A stretch of DNA of 64,000 nucleotides from Acanthosepion lycidas (Eukaryota > Mollusca > Cephalopoda > Sepiida > Sepiidae): NCBI GenBank assembly GCA_963932145.1, contig OZ010595.1:90914565-90978564 (forward strand), read 5' to 3'. Position numbers and translations under genes: made by a program. Each line of letters opens with the position of its first letter. Position 1 is the first letter of the stretch. The notes under the pieces were generated by a model. That model was not told the DNA's origin and made no database searches. It was given only the letters and a program-made list of their open reading frames with translations. Positions 12,457-25,134 of this stretch are shown here, piece by piece.

Positions 12457-14793
12457 CTGTGAAAATATCCAACATCAAAGAGGATTGAGAAGAAAAAAAA
12501 AAAAAAAGAACCTATGATTTTCTGAAAACAAACTAGATGCTGATACAACTGAATGCTGTAGATTTTATAAGTACATAAAGACAGTGCTGTGGGATTAAGT
12601 AGTTTGCAAAATCAAGCAAAGAACTATTTCTTTTATATTCAAATGGTGAGCTTTTTAAATTTACTTTTTTTCATTTCAAAATCCTTTGTGATTTTTGTTT
12701 ATTTCTTTTAATATGTATTTAAGCCAACTGTTACAATTAAAATAATATCTTGAAGATGACTGAATGGAATAAATAAAAATAAAAATATTGTCATCTTTTA
12801 AAAATCAAAAAAGATTTCATGTGACATTATTTAAAAAGATCATACTCTTGTAATGCAACAAGATATTTCTGTTTATCTTAGTCTGTATGTAAATGTTCAA
12901 ATTTTTAATAATTCCTTTGAAAAGGTAATAGCTTGAATTATCTTTGCTAAGATAATTCTTATTTTAACACTCTTGCAAGCAATTTTGTTTTTGTAATTTG
13001 GCGAATGTTGTTAATTCTGGAGTCAGTCATTTTTTGTTTTTTTCCAACGGTTATAGACTATTAGGAGGTTTTGATAACGTGTTTAGTATGATAAAATTAT
13101 AAAAATTAATTTTAAAAATAGTTTATTTATCGCAAAAATAATAAGTTATTTCCCTTTGAATTCTAAGGGAGCTAACTATTATTATCGGAAACATGAGTTA
13201 TTGTTCTTAATCATTAGTGTTTCAAATCTTTTCTCCAGAACAAAATATCTAAAGTGTACATATAGACCTCCATAAATAGATAAAATTATCCTTGTTAGTT
13301 CAGTAATTTATAATTTTGAAGTGTTATAAAGTAATTATTAGGAAAAATTTAACAGCACTGTCTTAAAAAAAAAAACAAAAAAAAAAAACTGATGCACACA
13401 TATACATAAACACTCATGTATGTACTTATAGACACACAACACATTCTTGGAGAGCCCATTAATAATTTAGTGGATTCTAATATCCAAATTCAAATGATAC
13501 CAAAACACATGCAAATTATAGGCGGAGGGGAATTGCCAAATGGCCACTGGGAAATACAATTTGGCAAAAATCCAAAAGCAAAATATAAGACTATCACCTT
13601 TCTCACCCACAAGATCTAATTCCACATGTAGACAAATACATGCTGTGCATCATCCATGTAAACAAACATGCATTTCTCTGTACACACAAAAGCACATGAA
13701 TAAACACAACACTTCACAAGAAAATTTATAATCAGATAATTTATCAATAATGACCACAGAGACAGAACTTTCTTAAAACAAGACAACTTTCATTTATTTA
13801 CAGATATTTACAAGAAAGGCTTCAGGTTGTTGTATTGCAGCCACACTTGCTTTCTTTTTTCATTACTTTTTTGTTCTACAGCCCAAATAACAAGTAAATG
13901 CATTTTGTATTTTCTCTGCCTCCTTCACAGTGATGGAGTTGCTTAAATGAGTTCAACAAACATACATTTATAGCAGATAATCTTACACTTTATGTGTAAA
14001 AAGGAGTTTACAAATTCATGATTAATTGTATAGAGGAAAAAAAAGAGGAGGATTTTTTTCTCTGGAGTGAAAACCAGTCTTTTTCTTTTTGTTTGTGACA
14101 GAAAATATTAAAAAAATATCAACAATCGACACATTTTAATAAACACTAAAAACATTTATGAAAATTATTGAGAAGAGATGTTTCCATTTTGTTTAAAATA
14201 TTTTTTTATTCACTTACACTGCCTAATTTAAAGAGCTCTCTCTAATGACTGAGATTTACTATAAATGGCTTGTGAGACTGCCATGAAGAGAAAGTGCATC
14301 TGTTGTTAATGATTAGAGGTTGGAACAAAATAAATTTGGTGGTTTTTATGTTACATTAATATGAATGTATATGTATTTTTTTCCTTTTTTCATTCTTCCC
14401 TTTTGTTTGAATTTTTTAAAACAATGATGATCATGTGTCATGGTCTATCAGTTCAAATTGTACCATTATTTTGCTGAAGCCACCCATAACAATTAAAATG
14501 CTTGGCTGCTGGACTCAATTTCAAAATGGAACACATATTCTTGGATTTAAGTCTCCAAGATGAGCATCTAGTTGTTGTCCCAAATTATCACTCAAAGGAT
14601 TGAAGGCAGCTGTAAAGGATCAGCATTCTGGCATTTTGGCATCAAAGTTGGAATCATAGCCCATAAAACAATTGGATGACTATTGAAAAGTGAAGAAAAT
14701 GCAGAAATGTTCATGCTGTTTTAACTGATTGAGAGTTTACAGTTTGATATTTACTGCAACTTGCTTATGAATGACCCTTTTCTTGATTAGGTA

Positions 14794-14870
14794 TTGGGTT
14801 GACCAAAAAGTTTGCTTATTATGTAGAAAATTTATTTACTAAACCAAATATACCTTTTGGCCAACCCCAA
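14794..14870. mobile_element. Mariner-like MITE with a different terminus (77 bp)
   Basis: The ends read TTGGGTTGACCAAAAAG and CCTTTTGGCCAACCCCAA, inverted to each other, with TA on both sides as expected for a mariner target duplication. The interior is short and AT-rich. The terminus differs from the TTAGGTTGGTGC type, so a second mariner lineage is implied. Confidence 0.75.
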
Positions 14871-17800
14871 TACTTGCTGTTGTTGAAGAGTGAGTTTTGT
14901 ATTATCAGAAATTTGATTTACTTTAGGTTGATAAACTTGATCTTGTCCTCAATCTCCCCCACCCCCTATCCCAAATTCCCTATTCAATTCTCCTATCTCC
15001 TGATTAAAATCTTTTTCCAGACATTAGATGCAGATATGTGTCAGTAGGTGTATATCAATGCAGATCCTATCAAAAATGCCTTCCTATTTTTTACTGATCC
15101 CTCATGATCCACATTTTTATTGTAATCAAAGTCATTCATGATCAGATCATTGGCAACATTGTGTTGATTCCAATGTTGCTTCCTTTGGCTAATACTATTG
15201 CGATTTAGCTGAGATATGATGTTCAAAGTTTGGCTCTAAATGGCCATTTTATTTTCTTCCAACTTGAGACTAAACTTAGTACAGCACAAGACCAATGAGA
15301 GGAAAGGGAAGTAGAAATATCACTCTTCCAAGTGAAGAGAGAAAAAAAAAATCAGCATTTGAAATCTTGGTCTCAAACACTGATCACTGGTATCAGTGAA
15401 TAAATATGCAACTACTTCAACCACAAGTTAAGTCTCTTGTTTAGCTATCAGTCATCTGACTATAGACACTATTTTTTCAATAACTGTTTGTTTCCTAGCC
15501 GCATTTATGTATCCTACATGGAGGAGCAGACTCACTATGACTAGCTGCTAAAACTATCGTGTATGTCACTATACACTTCAGAGGGTTAAGGATGATGTAA
15601 TTAAAGGACATGTTTCTTATATTCCATTGCATTGCATGACCAAATAATTACACATTGTAAATCATGTAGTGTTGGGGATGTGGTTGGGGAATGCATATAT
15701 AAAGTGACAAGTAAGCAATTGCAAGACATTTGTTTGTCTTTGCTTTTCAAGTGGCCAGCATTTGGGGCTTCAGGATCATCATCAATATTTCATAATCTGT
15801 AAACTCCTATTGAAATGAATGTGATTATCCCAAACATTTCATAACACTTGTAACTGTTCTTATATATAATAGGTCATTTATTATTAATAGTTGAGCAAGT
15901 AAAGACATGACTAAAATATTCAGGCATTGATAGTTGATGTTTGTTTCAATAAGCAACATTCAACACCTACCTCGAGCAAAAGCTAATGTTGAAGTTTGTT
16001 TATAATCTATTGGCACTGTCAATTATTTCCCCTTAACAATTCAGAAATGTCTCAATTTTTACTGGAATTCTGACATAGTTTCTTGTAATTTAAAAGAATA
16101 TGTTCGATATACCATCACATATGTTCTATATACCATCACATATAGTATATTTAGATATACAAAATGTTTCTCATTTTTAGCAGAAAAATAAACAGTATAT
16201 ATCACTGGCCCATAGTTATTAGCCATTTTGTTGGCTAACCCTCACCTGAACATATAAACTTTGACTAAGTTGGCTTAACATGCTACAAGAGAGTAGATTG
16301 CAGGCAAATTGAATGGGAAGATTGTGTTCCAGTAACCCTCAAATTAACAAAAATCCACTTCCCTAGAAAAGCAGTATTCAATTTTTTTTTTTTTACTTGA
16401 GTTTGAACACTGACCTTTGATGTTAGGCAGTGGGACAGATATGTAGCTTTAAGTCATCCTCATGTTCAGAACATGAGGATATATTTTTGAAAGAAAAATT
16501 GTCTTAGATGCTGTCAAATATGGTGTTTATGGTATAGTGTTCATAATAACAATTTCTAGTATGTTCAAAAAAATCCCTTTTCCTTGATTGTATTTTTTAT
16601 AGTCAATCTTTTAATAAAAATGAAGATATGACTGTCATTAAAAAAAACTTATTTTCTGTTATCATGAAATGGTATTGTGATCATATGATAAACACACTTC
16701 CTTCCTCCATGTGTAATTTTTTAATTACTTGACAATAACAATTTAGCAATCAATATGATTTTTTTCTTTGTTTTACTCTTGTCAAAATATGTCAGTTAAT
16801 TTTTTAATATCAGCTTTCTTTGGTTTTAAATAAAAGCTTTAGTAGTTTTAAGTCTTTCAAAGTATTTGTGTTAAAAAAAAGAGCAAGGAAAAATAAACCC
16901 TTTGTTGACTGTGTTTTTATTATTACTTTTTTGGGGCTGTTTTCAAGTAACAAAAATTGTTTTTATCTTTATATATACATATTAGAAGCCACTTTTATTT
17001 TCATCATACATTGCAGTAAACAAATCTTAAAATTACAGGTACAAAAGTAAAAGACATACTTAAAATTCATAGAAATTGTTTATACCAATGAAAAGTTTAT
17101 AAAAATTTAAAAACAAAATGCACAATTTTCTCACCAAGAACAAATACTTGTTTCAAAATTTAACACACACAGAAATGTACATGTGTGTATGTATGTATGT
17201 GTGTAATATATATATATATATATATATATATTTGTGTTTGCATATAGCTATGTATTTATGCATCTGTATATTTGTATGCATGCATATATATTTTTATAAG
17301 TTGTTTTTATTTATGGGCAATTAATACTTTTGTAATTTTAAGCAATAATAAGAAATGAGAAGTGTTTTTTTTTTTTTCTTTCTTCAAACCCCAAAATGCT
17401 AATTTGCTCAAGATAGGAAAATCATTTTATTAAGTGTTTCATAGAATGATCTTTTCCAATGGTATAAAAATTTTGAACAGATTTCTTGTATTTCTTTTGT
17501 TAACTTTTGCTAAAAGTTGTACACACACACACACACGCAGGTTTGCACACACACACATGCAGATACACACACACACAAAAAAAAAAAAAACAAAGTAAAA
17601 ATGGACAGTATGTTCAATAAAACTGGTAATACTTGAACTACAATACATATAAGAATATATTATTGTACATAGATGCATAGAAAGTGTTGATATGCTGTCA
17701 GGAGTTCATTTATTCAAAATGCATTTTGATCAGTTTATAAATCTGTATTATTGTGGTGTCATGAAGGAAAAATAATTACTTAGAGAGTAATAAAAGATAG

Positions 17801-20800
17801 GAAGTTGTAGAGATCCATGATCACCCATGGAGGAACATAGGTACATAGATTGTTATTAATATTATTGATCCTGTCTATTATCAAGTTATATGAAATATTA
17901 ATTGAATACATGAATAAATAGAAATGATTTTTGAACCTGTAATTATTAGTTGGTAGTCAACAATACAGCATGGAATAAAGTCTTAATGGAAACCAATAGT
18001 AGAAATATTGGAGATAAAAGAACTCTCATAATAATGACTTCAATGATCAGAGAAGTATAAGTGTGACTCTGAGATCACAAACTTTCTGGAGGGGGGATAG
18101 GATAACATTTTGTCTTGTTTAAAACTATTTATCCTGAATTTTTGCAAACGAATTGTGTGGAAAAATATTGTTTAAACACATGATAAAAAGCAACCAAAAA
18201 TAAGTAAATAAAAATGAAAAACCAAGACAAAAATAAAAATGTGGAATAATGAAAATACTTCATCTTAGAATCTCAAAACGATTCAGGGTTATCTTGAATT
18301 TTATTTTTTATTACATGAACCACTGTCAGCCATTATTAATTTTTGACTAATACTTCTTTCATCTTAATTTTAGATACTTTTGTTGATGGAATAGCATAAA
18401 GATAATTTTTCTTAGGAAAACAATTTCAAAATGTGCATATAATATTCCATCAATTTTGAAAAAAAAAAAGAATTCAAATTTGTATTAGAATGTATTTGTA
18501 TACCAACTTGAATGAAACAAGAATAATGAACTCAAATTTAGCATTTTTTTTCTTGGCAAGACATGCAAGCTTTGTGAAATAAGCTTTTGATTTTAATATC
18601 TATTTACAAAGCTTAGCTTAGCTGTTATAAGTATGGGGTACTCAGAGAGGAGACTCTGACATTTTATATACAATTTAATGAATTTATGTACCTTAATTGT
18701 TGTCCAAAAAAGTTGAACTTAAAAAAAGTGCAAGTCTAAAGAAGGCTGGGATGATAAAAAAGAAAAAAAAAACTGAATAATTCAAAGATTATATTGCATT
18801 CAGTTTTAGGAGACTGATAGAATGAATTGAGATAAATTATTGGCCTCACCAAAAATATACCTTTGTAAAATGTCTCTTTTAAAAGCAGGTAAATATAGTA
18901 TGGTCTTTTGTTCTTTTATATTTGAGTCACTTTTTTATGTTACATTTTGAAGAATTTTTTTCAATATTTATTCTCATGAATGAAAAATCTTTCTGCTTAA
19001 TTCAGTTTTGAAACTTTTCATTTGATATTCTGAGAATTATTCAGACTAATGTTTTTTTTTTTTTAGCAGATATATTCTTCAGGCTTCCATTAATTATTTA
19101 AACTAGTATCCCTATCTTGGTTGTTTTGATCTCATTTTAATAGATGCATTTTTCAGATTTCTTCATTGTCTACAATGAGCTATTATCATTATTTCAGGAA
19201 TTATTTGGACCAATATCTTCATTTTCTTTTTCAGATGAGGTCCTTTTATTTAATGATGAATGATCTGGAAACAGATATTCCTCATGACAGAGGCAAATTC
19301 AGTCAAATTAAAAAGAAGAAAAAAATGACAAGAAAAGAAAAAATCTAGCAACATAGAAACTAATTTTCTCAGTACATTTATAAAACATTGACAATGTAAT
19401 TTCTCAGCTATGGAAGACCCTAATAGCGGTTTTTTTCCATTGAACACAGGTCTGCACATTATGTTAAATTCTTCACTCTAAGCAAACTTATTGCAGTCCT
19501 TTGTATTAAAAACAACCACGAAAAGGATACTAGACTGAATACCTCTTGGAATCATTTTTTTATATGTTTAAGACTTTGGTTTATATGCCAAATAAATGAA
19601 CAAACTCCTGACAGTTTTTCAAAATGGACAGGTTAGTATACAGTTACATGATAGCAGTAAAAAGAAAAAAAAGAAAAATGTTTAAGAAAGAAAACATTCA
19701 GTGAATGGGGGGAGCAACAGGAGTCGAGCCAGAAGAAGACTCTCACTTCTGTTACAGACATTCCAGGAAAGATTGAGATTGAAATATTCAATGCAGGGAA
19801 TGAGGTTTGGTCGAGGATTTCCATAAAAACTGCCAAGTTATTTCCTTAATGCTCAATAAAGTGAATTTTAACAAATGTAAAAAAAAAAAAAGTTTAAAGG
19901 AATATTTTATATTCAGGGAATTTTTTTCACTTCAGTTTCATAAATTGTTACATAAAACAAGAACTGGCCCATCTGGACAAAGTTCTATGGTAATTATTTG
20001 GTTTTACTCAATATAAAATATGCCAAGTTTTATTGGAATTCTTTCGCTTTGGGAGCAAAGGATGTGGCTCATTTGGTAAAAATGTTACTTTTCCTGATCA
20101 ATAAAATTTGATAGACTAGACAATATTTTTTCTTTAATGAATAACATGGCCGTTTTGGTAAATATGTCAGTTCTGTTTCTCATGTTAAAACAAATTTTAC
20201 TGACACTGAGTCCTTGAATATGTCATTTTTTTGTTATTGTACCTTTTGAATATAGACATGACAGAATATATACACTTTATAATCTAAAATTTAATTTAAA
20301 AAATTCTTTTTAGTGTACTTATTGTCAACAAGGTTATTAGTTGAAACTTTGGAGAGAACTTGGTTTTAAGATTCTTCCAATTCATTAAAAAATGGTTGTC
20401 ATCTGTTATTGCTTTTAAAAGCATTCAGGATTTATTTTTACCATTTGTCAAACTGTTGAATATATAAGACTCTTTCCTTTAACCCTACCAAAAAAAAAAA
20501 AAAAAAAAAAGAAGAAATATTTTTGGCACTGGTACTGTTTTTTTTTTTTATTAACCTTTTCATGCCTGTTGTTAAGAGGCAAAGAGTAATTTTCAGCTAT
20601 TAAAAGACAGGGTTTCAAATCAGCCTCTGTCTCAAATGTATGCTTAGAAATCCTAACCCAGCTGAAGTCAAGTGTTGTTCTCACTCTCAATGCTAGTCAT
20701 ATTAATCTAGGAAACAATTGAGGGTGACTAGACTGTTCATGGTTGCTTTAATTAGGGCTAAGGTTAGAAAAATAAGAGCTGTTATATCCATTGTCATTTA

Positions 20801-22657
20801 TGACAATTAATATAACAACTTTTGTTTATTCACTCATGTTTTACTAAAATGAAATGAATTTCATTCATTTTGAGAATTATTGAAAAGGTTAAGTGATTCT
20901 TCAAGTGTCAATAACACTTTATAAGCAAAGATTGTTGGTCAATTTCTTAGATGTGTTAGTTACTGTTAAATGTTAACATTAGTAGAGTACTTTACATATT
21001 GGTTCTTCCAAAGGAAGAAAAATGGGCAAGACTGACTTTTTTTTCTCTTTTCTTAAAGCAAGGACAGTAGAGTAGTTAGGCCGGAATAATAAATATTTCC
21101 CATCAAAGATGTTTATAATGATACTTTTTAATATCTTTTTATTTTATTATTTTTTTTTTCAAATTTAATTTTCCTTTATTTGAAACTGAAGAACTGGCAA
21201 TTATTAAAAATAATCTTTTTTTTTTTTTTTTTTTTTTTAGAATAAAAAAACAGAAATTAAAATCTTAATTGCAGAGTTCAGATTTGACTTCAGCATCTGA
21301 ATTATTTCCAAGTGGATGAGAAAAGGTTTAATAGTTTTTTTTCTTTTTATGACCGAATGGGTACAATGGGTTAATTGTAATATTTTGATCAATATACATA
21401 GATGCATCAATAAGTTCATAGCCTATTGATGAAAATCATTTATTTTAAACAACAAATATTTTTCAACAGAATCTTGTTTCTTGTCAATGCATTCAATTTA
21501 GTGGTGAATATTAATTACATACATTGAACATTATACGGTGAAAATTTCAGATCAAAATTGAGCTAATACTTTGTCAGGCTTTGGACTTATTGATCTACTC
21601 TCATATTTTCTGACTAACAAGTAACGTAGTTTATCAGTGTTGATAAAATGGAGGTATTATAGATTTTATAACTACAGGCTGGAGAAAAGCAAGCTTTCTG
21701 GTGACGTCAGAATTTTCCTTATTATACATGATCTTGAGTCAATGGATATCACAAACCAGGCACTGAGATTGGATGGAACTGAAAGAGAATTTTGCCACAA
21801 GCTGCTGTTTATTAAAGTAATGAAGACACAATTGTTCGTGGAAATTATTTAGATATAAACTTGTACATCAGAAGATGTATATAGGTTAATTTCCTGGCAA
21901 ATTCAGTACAATATTCCACTAATGAAATTGCCATAAGAACAATTTCTGTTTTTAGATTTTCTAGCATCCTTTGATATCAAATGATAAATTATTCAAAGTA
22001 TTGTACTTGCAGAGAGTTGCTTGAATTTCATTTAAAAATGTAACCAAATGGAGATAATTGGATGACCTTGCTGGATATAGTTGAAATGATAAAGACATCA
22101 ACTACATTGAGGCTAAACTGAACTAGGCAACAGTGAAAACTGACTTCTGCATTGACACTTGGAAACTGGTTAATTTCATTGGTTAGAATTGTTGATCAAT
22201 CATAATGCACCATTTTATTAATTTTTATTATTTTTCATGCTATTAGGTATTTTATTTGCTTAGATCAAAAAAATAACTAATGAAAATTTCTAAAAATAAC
22301 ATTATTTTGACAGTCAGTTTTAACCTCATAGATTGAAAGAAATATTTTATTATTTTAAAATCTGATTTAAAAAAAGGAAAATATAGTATTTAATATCTTT
22401 CATTTGTCAAAAAGAACTTCTGATTCATTTATTTTCTAATGTCTAAACCCAAAGTCTAAAAACCCCTTTTAGTTAGTGGGATTAATTTGCATCTCAAAAT
22501 GCCTTTTAGGTGCAACTCAAACAAATTCTTGTATTGCAATTATAATTCATATAAAGAAATTAAGATCAAAATCTTCAAGATAACAAAACGATAAAAGTGA
22601 ATTTTATTATTATTGTTGTTATTATTAATATTATTATTATTTTTGTTTTAATAAGCA

Positions 22658-22728
22658 TCATTCATCAAAAGGTAGGGTTGAGGGTGTGGAGGTTTTAGTC
22701 CGGATGTCTGTAACGGTCCGTGAAATAC
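22658..22728 (-). other. Read-through extension of exon D: candidate alternative Robo C-terminus
   Basis: If the exon D donor is not used, the frame continues for 23 codons beginning GISRTVTDIRTKTSTPSTL and ends PFDE followed by TGA. G+C stays coding-like up to the stop and then collapses into an AT-rich ATT-repeat tract. An AATAAA-type hexamer lies about 50 nt past the stop (plus-strand ttttatta near 22605). This would make a shorter Robo lacking exons C, B and A. It could instead be intron sequence that happens to be open. Confidence 0.42.
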
Positions 22729-22925
22729 CTGTCACACTTTCATATCCCTCATTTAGCCCCTCTCCGTTGCTGTCCTCTTCACTGAAGCCACCACACTGGA
22801 GATGAACAGAGTCCAGATCTGACTCACCAGCGTAATCTGGTATTTCTGAAACCGGTGAGTCTGGGTTGTGTGAGTAACCCTCAAAATCAACATTTAGATG
22901 AGGGCCGCTTGCTGTTACCTCCAAC
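22729..22925 (-). CDS. robo: Robo receptor cytoplasmic exon D
   Basis: A 197-nt exon (1 + 65 codons + 1). The acceptor is TTATCCCCTCAG|GTTGG and the donor GTGACAG|GTATTT. It starts by completing Arg with exon E, then reads LEVTASGPHLNVDFEGYSHN, an acidic Ser-rich stretch with CGGFSEEDSNGEG, and ends GYESVT. Joining its last G to CT of exon C gives ESVT-ASIMASW, which parallels SSVTGSMINGW in human ROBO1 and supports this donor. A stronger-looking in-frame donor (GCTG|GTGAGT) lies inside the exon at 22827/22828. The frame also stays open past the chosen donor to a stop at 22658. These alternatives are listed separately. It is a cytoplasmic, probably disordered segment between CC2 and the conserved SSSDGSF block. 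Confidence 0.9.
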
Positions 22926-23279
22926 CTGAGGGGATAAAAGAAAAAAAAAATTGGATAATTATTATAAAAATGGATAAAAACATCAAACATGCAGCTTGAG
23001 AAAAAAACCATTAACATTTCAAATTTGAAACTTCCCAATTGAATTCCTTTGTTATTTATCTTGCTACGTCATCACTTCAGCCATCAGTCTAGGATAGATT
23101 TCAACGCTGCATTTACTTGATAAGACAAAGATGTTGGAAACACCTTTGTGAATAGATTGGGATACTGTAGAACCATGGATGGAAGTAACTGTTTCATTTG
23201 TGTATATCTAGCATTGTTCTACTGGACTGATCATGTTGGTGTATATATTTTTTGATGTCATATCCCTTCCAGATTAGTT

Positions 23280-23750
23280 GGACTATTGTCCTCATCTTTG
23301 TCGCCATATTTGTCACAACGTTTCGGCCGGGTATTGAAGTCACACTCTTTGGGTCTGTCACTGGATCTAACCAACGCCTTTATCCACTGTGCCATGTGTC
23401 CTTGAGGATTAATGTAAATACTGTACATAATACCTCATCTCAGAAATATAGACAGACTCTAAGAGAAATGAGTTCAATACCCGGTTTAGGCAGTGGAGAA
23501 CTTTCAGAGGGAAAATTAGCAGGAGATAACTGATAACTGACATCCATCAAACATGGCATGTGGAACTAGAACAGTCTACCCCAGTGATCAAAATAAAGGG
23601 ATCAGTTCGAAATTCCAACCACCTGAAGAAGGCCGGAGCGTACAACGGCCGAAACGTTGTGAGAAAAAAGGCGACAAAGATGAGGACAATAGTCCGATTA
23701 ATGTAAATATTGTACATAATACTTCATCTCAGAAAATTAGGCAGACCCAT
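23280..23750. mobile_element. Composite TIR element enclosing tRNA-like modules, copy 1
   Basis: The left end reads GGACTATTGTCCTCATCTTT with CACAACGTTTCGGCC further in. Positions 23650-23695 carry the reverse complement (GGCCGAAACGTTGTG, then AAAGATGAGGACAATAGTCC). Between them, on the minus strand, is a tRNA-like head: A-box-like TGGCACAGTGGATAAAGG and B-box-like GACTTCAATACCC. A 3' tail (AATGTAAATA, then TCATCTCAGAAA) appears both at about 23409 and after the right end, indicating nested or tandem insertion. Related copies are at 45905, 53783 and 58486. Confidence 0.7.
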
Positions 23751-23849
23751 CCAGATGTAGACTATCCAAAGATATTCCTTTATTATCTGTGAATTGCCAT
23801 ACAGTCTTTGAAAAAGATTATAGAGTGGTTACCCATTGACTACTTTACT

Positions 23850-24050
23850 AAATTCAGAGTTTTCCTTCTCTTACACTGGTTGCCAATCAAGGATTGAGAA
23901 CCAAGTCTTTCCAGCTATTTAACATATAGCTAGTTGGAAGGGAGTACAAGACATACATTCATGCTCTTAAGGGAATTTGTGCTAAGTGAATGTAACAAAT
24001 GAGCCCAGAATTTAAACCTGGTTTGCTAATTCCATTTTCCGATCAATAAA
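23850..24050 (-). repeat. SINE-like copy, minus orientation
   Basis: The plus strand contains GTTGCCAATCAAGGATTGAG and a block ending AATTTAAACCTGGTTTGC. This is the reverse complement of the tRNA-Arg-like SINE body and decayed B-box seen in other copies. Confidence 0.55.
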
Positions 24051-25054
24051 TGTGGTACTATCTTCACATTTGTTGGTATATTACAGACCTTTATCCCTAC
24101 CATTTTCAGAAGAAACAAGGCTTTTCTTTTTTTTATTGATTATATGAAGGCTGAAGAATGAATCAGTTGCTGTTGTCATAGTAACACCAAGAGAACAAAA
24201 TTTGCAACATTAAATTATTATTTTATAAAATAATTTCAGATTTCAGTAAGCATGTTAATAACAAGGACAAGTTTGTATCTTATTTGATAAGTTATCTGAA
24301 CTAATGTCCTGATCAAATTTATATTACACAGCATCTTACATTGTTAACCACTTCATGTTTCATAAAATGAAAAAAGGTTTATATACTGAATGATGATGGC
24401 AACACCCATTTGTGCAGCTAAAATGAAATCCCTCCATTCTGTACAGATGTAAAAATGAAAAATGACAGTCATTTTTATGAAATGTTCTAAATTTCAAAAT
24501 CTCAAATTAATAACTTCATTGTGAAATTGAAGATTTAAATTTGGTTGTAAAGTTGATTTGATGTAGAAAAAGAAATATTTAATAACTTCAGTGTTTGCAA
24601 AAAGGTAAAACAATGCTGGAAATTGAACAAATGTTCACAGCAGGTATAAATGAACTTTGTGGATGACTCCAGTGAATGTCAGCCAAGTTGAAGACTTTAT
24701 CTTGTTGTTATGTTCCCAATCAAAAGAGAAGTTATTAAAAATAATCAATCTTTGCCAAGATATGAAATTTTGTAAGGAATTGTTAGAAAGCACAAGATAT
24801 CAGATATTAAATGAAGCAGCAAAGATGTCCATATTGAAATTTGAATGAAATGAGCAACTGAATACATGAAGATTGAGATATATTTTAACCAGTGTTTTTT
24901 ATTGACTACTCAAGAGCCATATGGATGAAACAAAGGCTGGGTGGTTAGTGACAGAAATGAATTGAGTCATCAACAATGTGGAAGAGACATAGTGTTTTGA
25001 GTTTGGATTATAGATAACAAAGTTATGGACGCTTGTGCTGAATTTCAGATGGTA

Positions 25055-25134
25055 TTAGGTTGGTGCAAAAATAATGACGTTTTCTCACATAGTAACATAT
25101 GTGAGAAAACGTCATTATTTTTGCACCAACCTAA
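25055..25134. mobile_element. Mariner-type MITE, 80-bp palindrome, copy 2
   Basis: Same length, termini and loop as copy 1, with an exact TA on each side. It differs from copy 1 at one position in each arm: AATGACG versus AATGTCG, with the complementary change in the other arm. Both hairpins therefore stay perfect. Confidence 0.9.

Larger units (their letters stand above)
12457..22728. other. Robo intron between exons D and C
   Basis: A 10.3-kb AT-rich intron. Recognised content is a mariner-like MITE at 14794-14870, TG/TA simple repeats near 17186-17231, CA repeats near 17520-17578, and homopolymer runs near 13366-13388, 20490-20509 and 21217-21238. The dispersed sequence near 17795-18340 is shared with 7510-7720. 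Short ORFs in this stretch lack splice context or recognisable motifs. Confidence 0.55.

Noticed and set aside
12300..12488. Plus-strand ORF over Robo exon C
   Set aside because: Reverse reading of a conserved minus-strand exon.
21637..21852. 71-codon plus-strand ORF as an exon
   Set aside because: No convincing splice signals, no recognisable motif, and composition like the surrounding intron.
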